From NCBI GenBank assembly GCA_001247695.2, contig LGRX02029373.1, positions 1-23,406 of the forward strand: a DNA stretch of 23,406 nt, read 5' to 3'. The translations under genes and the position numbers were made by a program. Of the stretch, positions 18,601-23,406 are shown one piece after another. How positions within the stretch are numbered: the stretch's first letter is position 1; every line of letters starts with the position of its first letter. This DNA comes from Cymbomonas tetramitiformis. Taxonomy: Eukaryota > Chlorophyta > Pyramimonadophyceae > Pyramimonadales > Pyramimonadaceae. A model generated the notes under the pieces. It did not search any database, was not told the DNA's origin, and saw nothing but the letters and a program-made list of their open reading frames with translations.

Positions 18601-21314
18601 CGCCACAGTCAGCTCCGAGTGCGAGCACGCGCCACAGTCAGCTCCGAGTGCGAGCACGCGCCACAGTCAGCTCGGAGTGAGTGCACGCGCCACAGTCAGC
18701 TCCGAGTGAGTGCACGCGCCACAGTCAGCTCGGAGTGAGTGCACGCGCCACAGTCAGCTCGGAGTGAGTGCACGCGCCACAGTCAGCTCCGAGTGCGAGC
18801 ACGCGCCACGATCAGCTGGAGTGAGAGTACCTGGCACGATCAGCTCAGTGAGTGCAGCGCCCGCAGTCAGCTCGAGGAGTGAGTGCCACGCGCCCACCGA
18901 TCAGCTTCCGGAGTGAGTGCACGCGCCACAGTCAGCACCGAGTGCGAGCACGCGCCCGCGATCAGCTCCGAAGTGCGGCACGCGCCACAGTCAGCTCCAG
19001 TGAGTGCACGCGCCACGAGTCAGCTCCGAGTGCGAGCAAGCGCCACAATCAGCTCAGTGCGAGCAGCGCCCGCGAGTCGGCTCCGGTGCGAGCACGCATA
19101 CAGTCAGCTCCGAGTGCGAGCACGCGCCACAGTCAGCTCCGAGTGCGAGCAAGCGCCACAGTCAGCTCCGAGTGCGAGCACGCGCCACAGTCAGCTCCGA
19201 GTGCGAGCAAGCGCCACAGTCAGCTCCGAGTGCGAGCACGCGCCACAATCAGCTCCGAGTGAGTGCACGCGCCAAGGTCCGCTCCGAGTGCGAGCAAGCG
19301 CCACAATCAGCTCCGAGTGCGAGCACGCGCCACAGTCAGCTCGGAGTGAGTGCACGCGCCACAGTCAGCTCGGAGTGAGTGCACGCGCCACAGTCAGCTC
19401 CGAGTGCGAGCACGCGCCACAGTCAGCTCCGAGTGCGAGCACGCGCCACAGTCAGCTCGGAGTGAGTGCACGCGCCACAGTCAGCTCCGAGTGAGTGCAC
19501 GCGCCACAGTCAGCTCGGAGTGAGTGCACGCGCCACAGTCAGCTCGGAGTGAGTGCACGCGCCACAGTCAGCTCCGAGTGCGAGCAAGCGCCACAGTCAG
19601 CTCCGAGTGCGAGCACGCGCCACAGTCAGCTCCGAGTGCGAGCAAGCGCCACAGTCAGCTCCGAGTGCGAGCACGCGCCACAATCAGCTCCGAGTGAGTG
19701 CACGCGCCAAGGTCCGCTCCGAGTGCGAGCAAGCGCCACAATCAGCTCCGAGTGCGAGCACGCGCCACAGTCAGCTCGGAGTGAGTGCACGCGCCACAGT
19801 CAGCTCGGAGTGAGTGCACGCGCCACAGTCAGCTCCGAGTGCGAGCACGCGCCACAGTCAGCTCCGAGTGCGAGCACGCGCCACAGTCAGCTCCGAGTGC
19901 GAGCACGCGCCACAGTCAGCTCGGAGTGAGTGCACGCGCCACAGTCAGCTCCGAGTGAGTGCACGCGCCACAGTCAGCTCGGAGTGAGTGCACGCGCCAC
20001 AGTCAGCTCGGAGTGAGTGCACGCGCCACAAATCAGCTCCGAGTGCGAGCACGCGCCACAGTCAGCTCCGAGTGCGAGCACGCGCCACAGTCAGCTCCGA
20101 GTGCGAGCACGCGCCACAGTCAGCTCGGAGTGAGTGCACGCGCCACAGTCAGCTCCGAGTGCGAACACGCGCCACAGTCAGCTCCGAGTTGCGAGCACGC
20201 GCAGTCAGCTCCGGGTTGCGAGCACGCGCCACAGTCAGTCCTATATGCAAGAGGATCAGATTTGGCATGGAGAGTATGCACCAATAGCTCAAATATGATT
20301 ACATGGAAGGAGCATAACGTGCACTAAATATGGCAAGCTTACACGCACCTCTTGAAAGGCGATAGTTTTGGACTTGGTGGTGATGATCTCCATCCTTGCC
20401 TTATCACACTTCGAGGTTGCCAGCTCGTTTCGCAGGTTCTCCATGGTATTTTGCAACCGTCTCGTTAATTTGGCTTGCTCCTTCTTCTCTTCTTCAAGTT
20501 GCTTCACCTTACTGTCCAAGGTAGCAACCCGCTCAAGCTTCTTCTCGATGTTCTGGAGGAAGTAAGCCCCATGAGTGCTCCTTAAAGTTGCAATGTCCCT
20601 AGCTTCATTCCGGCCTTTTCCTTCGTGGATGGACGCACGTCTCCTAGCGTCCTTCTCCTTCTCCTTTTTATCACTCACGGAATCTTGCAAGCGTTTGATA
20701 CGCTCTTCTGCACGCTTCAATGCTACAAAGGGACCGTGTTTTCGTTGGCTAAGGCCCTCAAATCTATTGTGAATGGCGTCCACTAGTTCAATCTTTGCGG
20801 ACTCAAGCTCAACTACACGTTCACTAATTCTTTGCTGAGCCTCCTCTAGTTGAATGGAGAAGTCGACCGCCGCGACTGCCAGTTGTGAGGCCTCTTCCTC
20901 AGCAACGAGACGTTCATTTTCACTGACTACAAGCTCTGCCATTAGATGCGAAGCCTGTCTTGTGTATCCACTCTCAGGAACAGAAGTTGGACCTCTCGAT
21001 GACTTCAAGCTCCGCTCATATGCTTGAACCTGCCTGACGGAGCCGCAGTGTTGATAAATCCAGAAACAGACTCGCCATTCTCCTTCTAGGTCTTGCGCAC
21101 AAGGCTCGATCTCCATAGGGTGAATGAGAACATATTTCGTTCCAAATAGTATACAGAATCCCGCTGACGAAATCCATGGTTCAGGACTCTCCGGACCGAG
21201 AGTAGCTTTCAGGATGGAACGAGCTTCCTCGACACTAATATGCTTAGCCCTGTAGGAGTGTCTTTTTAGAACTTCGTGGGGAGTCGTGCACCCACGACAC
21301 TTTGAAAGATACAT
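15657..21314 (-). CDS. Two-exon coiled-coil protein, uncharacterised, about 1148 aa
   Basis: Exon 1 is 21314-20349 (322 codons) and exon 2 is 18137-15657 (826 codons plus stop). The join CAAGAG|GTGCGT ... TTTCCAG|GTG is phase 0 on both sides and continues a coiled coil (...SKTIAFQE + VKEVHAQQLTMESRI...). ATG 21314 is the first Met after an in-frame TAA at 21354-21356. Residues 1-110 contain a CRGC and mixed hydrophobic segments. About 115-365 is charged heptad-like coiled coil (ELVVSENERLVAEEEA, KLERVATLDSKVKQLEEEKK). A conserved-looking globular part follows, with LYLLWITGDSCSS, LPIDVTMFFLVHVDRPRQL, LHGGHYIDD and ATRLAMLYNDFRVPL. Then come an acidic stretch and 11 copies of an 18-aa repeat, ending FSNRLRLT. 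I do not recognise the family; a transposon-derived or domesticated protein is possible but unsupported. Confidence 0.72.
15705..16320 (-). repeat. In-frame 54-bp coding minisatellite (18-aa repeat, about 11 units)
   Basis: Each unit encodes a variant of AQEPGSAAPVQGATAASV. Unit length is exactly 54 bp throughout, so the frame is kept. Units alternate between QEPGS and QEHGS forms (order from the N-terminal side after the first divergent unit: P,P,H,P,H,P,H,P,H,P,H). This points to expansion as 108-bp dimers. The repeat is low-complexity, Ala/Gln/Pro-rich and probably disordered. The complementary strand is also open here only because 54 is divisible by three. Confidence 0.93.
18138..20348 (-). 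other. 2211-nt intron of the coiled-coil gene
   Basis: Inferred from a good 5' splice site (GAG|GTGCGTGTAAG, minus strand), a 3' splice site preceded by a pyrimidine-containing stretch (GGTATGGTTTCCAG), and matching phase 0. It is about 30 times longer than the other introns placed in this window (65-79 nt). Nearly all of the excess is the 29-bp tandem array. Confidence 0.75.
18262..20238. repeat. 29-bp minisatellite array with higher-order structure, about 68 units
   Basis: The unit is 29 bp: GAGTGCGAGCACGCGCCACA followed by GTCAGCTCC. Main variants are GAGTGAGTGCACGCGCC, GCAAGCGCC and CTCGGA/CTCCGA. A rare variant, GCCAAGGTCCGCTCC, occurs only at about 18491, 19276 and 19711. The last two are 435 bp apart, exactly 15 units, and the flanking variant order is the same. 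About 18805-19095 is a degenerate patch with many small indels. The ends decay at about 18262 and 20238. Frames in this array (SARATVSSE, MHAPQSAPS) are artefacts, because 29 is not divisible by three. Confidence 0.95.
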
Positions 21315-22596
21315 ACTGTCGTGTTGTGTGAGCGATCGTAAGCTCCAACGTGTTTATGGCCTGCAAAACAAGCGCACCGAGCTGAGTGAGTTTTGATCAT
21401 ATGGCAAGATGTCGCAAACGGTGCAATACTAATCGTGGTTTCAAAAGGCAGGTGGCATGCAAGTGATTAAACAACTAAGGCAGCGATAACCGAGAACTCC
21501 AGCAAACCCTCCTCTTGCTCTAACGCTTGTTAGTCGTTGTGAAAGCAGGCATCCTCAGACCCTCCAACGAGCTCGCACGTCGCACGATAAACAATGTTTT
21601 CGGGACCAACTTACATTGAGGAATGCCGCTTATCCTCCTCCTTCACTAACGTTTGACAGTAGTGAAAACAAGTCGCACTGTGCCACTCCACTGGAGCACC
21701 GCCTGGAATTTACCCAACACGAAATAAATAGCAGCAGTTAAACACGATCCCACAACTGCTTTCAACTTCTGAATCACATAACTATGAAGGCATCATTCAA
21801 CTCAGCACTACTATCTATTAGGTGTATCGAAATATATTCTATCTTTCTCGTGTGTTTGAAGCCACTACGTCTCATTTTCGAGTTGCGCGACTTGAAGATA
21901 TGGTACAAGCAGAACGCGAGCAAGATGCGCGAAAACCCCTTAGGATGGCCGGTTTTAGAAGAATGTAAGATAACTTTAAGCCAAAACATACCTAAGACAT
22001 CAATTATCCGCGCGCAATCAAGCGCAATCAAAAAGATAAGGGAGCTTAATTTTTCAGGTGCACGGAGGACTTCGTCAAAATGTCACCTGATTAAATGAGC
22101 AAAAGATGTTCTAAATATTGAGATAAAACTTGCGCCGTCACCCCAGTTCCCTAGCCATCGGCATAATATAGCGGTTCTAAATGAGATACGTCATGAAAAT
22201 CTTAGGATATATCTCCCGTTACTGTCCATATCCCGCAAAAAAACACTGCCTCATCGTCAACGTTCTCTTTTCTCGGTATGTGTTTTTCTTGAGCGCAAGG
22301 TTTTCAGGCCTAAATCTGATGTTCGATATCGCGAACTTCATCGCGTTCGATCAGAAAACCAGACCAACGGAATGTATACCAATCATTGGACAGGATTTGA
22401 CGAAGAGCCCTTCGCTTGTACAGTCGAGCGACACACGACACTAGCGTAGGTGAAAAGAATTGTCGCATTTTGCTGCCAAGCGAACGAAAGCAATGCAAGA
22501 GGATGGATAGCATATGTTAATATATCCATTTCCCAACTCGTAGAGGGCGGTTCAAGGTATCATTTCAAGGCTGTACAACTCCTGATTTTATCCATA
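21315..22596. other. Spacer between divergent genes
   Basis: It should contain the promoters of the coiled-coil gene (minus) and of the uroporphyrinogen-III synthase gene (plus). Two loosely similar segments (about 21508-21555 and 21630-21675, sharing CCTCCTC...CTAACG.TTG...AGT...GTGAAA) suggest an old duplication. Frames at 21784-22098 and 22181-22444 show no motif and are not called as genes. Confidence 0.45.
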
Positions 22597-23406
22597 ATGG
22601 AAATATTGAACGCAGGACACGCTTCGTCGATTCATGCGACGCGCTGTGTTCAACTGCACAGGCGAGCAAAATATGCCTGCCGTGTAATGAGAACCCCACA
22701 ACCTCGTCGTGATGAAATCGCCTTAATCCAGGGAAATATTAAAGGAAGTATTCGGGTTTGCTCGGCGCAAACGGGTTTGTCTCAACGCTTGCCGAACGCG
22801 GTGTCTTGCTCTCGAGTGTGTGTTGCCAGACGACTTTCCAAATATTCGCCGCAAGGTACTTCTTTGGAATCACAGAATATCAGCACACGGTTTGAGCCTC
22901 GTGTCTGATATTTCCTGGTTTGCTCGTAGGGCGTTCCCAAGTACCAATAACGATATGTGGCTCGGTGGCGATTGGGAGTAAGGAGGCCTCGACGCCGAAA
23001 GTAATCGTGACGCGCGAGTTCGGTAAAAATGGAAAGCTGGTAAGACGAAGCGTTTTACCCTCTTCAAATTGTTTTCTCTACTTACACATATGCTCGCGCT
23101 GCAGATTACAGAGCTCTCAAAGCTTGGCATAGAGAGCATTGAACTTCCACTGATCGAGCACGCGCATGGAGAAGACCGCTCTCAGCTCCCGAGGAGCCTC
23201 CGAGAGGAAAACTGGGAGTGGATTGTGGTGACCTCACCGGAGGCAGCGGCCGTCTTTTTGGAAGGTACCGCGCCGTTCGTTTGCACAACGTTTGCGCACT
23301 TAAGGATCTGGAGAGGGTTCCATCACCTGCCATGATAGCCGTCGAAAATGTTGGAAACCCGAAAATTCGAAACGTTAGGGCTAGTCAGGCACTCTCCGGT
23401 AATTTG
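22597..23406 (+). CDS. HEMD: Uroporphyrinogen-III synthase, plastid-targeted, 3' end outside window
   Basis: This enzyme closes and inverts ring D of hydroxymethylbilane to give uroporphyrinogen III, the shared precursor of heme and chlorophyll; in plants and algae it acts in the plastid. Proposed exons are 22597-22855, 22930-23039 and 23105-23264. Phases match at both joins (CAA G|gtactt ... gtag|GG; CTG|gtaaga ... gcag|ATT), and the introns are 74 and 65 nt. Family signatures are PKVIVTREFGKNGKL, IESIELPLIEHAHGED and WEWIVVTSPEAAAVFLEG; the VTSPEA block is the hallmark. The first 80 or so residues are rich in Arg, Ser, Ala and Cys and fit a transit peptide. ATG 22597 is the first in-frame Met after TAG at 22447; ATG 22687 is an alternative. 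Beyond 23264 the frame is unresolved: the open frame reading VPSPAMIAVENVGNPKIR needs either a very short intron or a one-base difference. Confidence 0.88.

Noticed and set aside
18222..20327. Many plus-strand frames of 68-203 codons with SARATVSSE/MHAPQSAPS repeats
   Set aside because: They arise from the 29-bp array, whose unit is not a multiple of three. The array lies in an intron of a well-supported minus-strand gene.

Overview
The window looks like nuclear DNA from a eukaryote, most likely a green alga. Genes are split by short introns (about 65-80 nt where both ends can be placed) with GT..AG ends and matching codon phase. There are four non-coding minisatellites, retroelement remains, a plant-type uroporphyrinogen-III synthase and a GT61-like glycosyltransferase. 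A prasinophyte such as Cymbomonas would fit the repeat style, but that is a guess from general impression, not a match I could make.

Layout. 1-1303: two abutting minisatellites (34-bp and about 41-bp units). 1644-3769: exons of a GT61-like glycosyltransferase, with a 32-bp GC-rich minisatellite in one intron. 3770-8115: mostly low-coding, more AT-rich DNA with no gene I can name. 8116-8556 (-): remnant of a cytosine-C5 DNA methyltransferase. 8633-9093: an unusual spacer of GTTAA motifs whose orientation flips. 9152-11024: a broken retroelement copy (copy 1). 11120-12971: a spliced gene with a C2HC-type zinc finger and a homeodomain-like segment. 12990-15178: a second, intact-frame retroelement copy (copy 2) flanked by a short direct repeat. 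15657-21314 (-): a two-exon gene for a coiled-coil protein of about 1148 aa, with an in-frame 54-bp coding repeat and a roughly 2-kb 29-bp minisatellite inside its intron. 22597-end: the 5' part of uroporphyrinogen-III synthase, cut by the window end.

The most interesting unit is the pair of related retroelement copies. The intact copy encodes a protein whose first 100 residues resemble the C-terminal zinc-binding tail of a LINE-type reverse transcriptase. The rest resembles a phage-type N6-adenine DNA methyltransferase (NPPF motif). Both copies end in a C-rich, hairpin-containing 3' region and a CGTAAATGTT + TTA-rich tail. This suggests a non-LTR retrotransposon lineage carrying a methyltransferase-like domain at the end of ORF2.

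All gene functions are from reading the sequence; no searches were run. Splice sites are inferred from consensus and phase.
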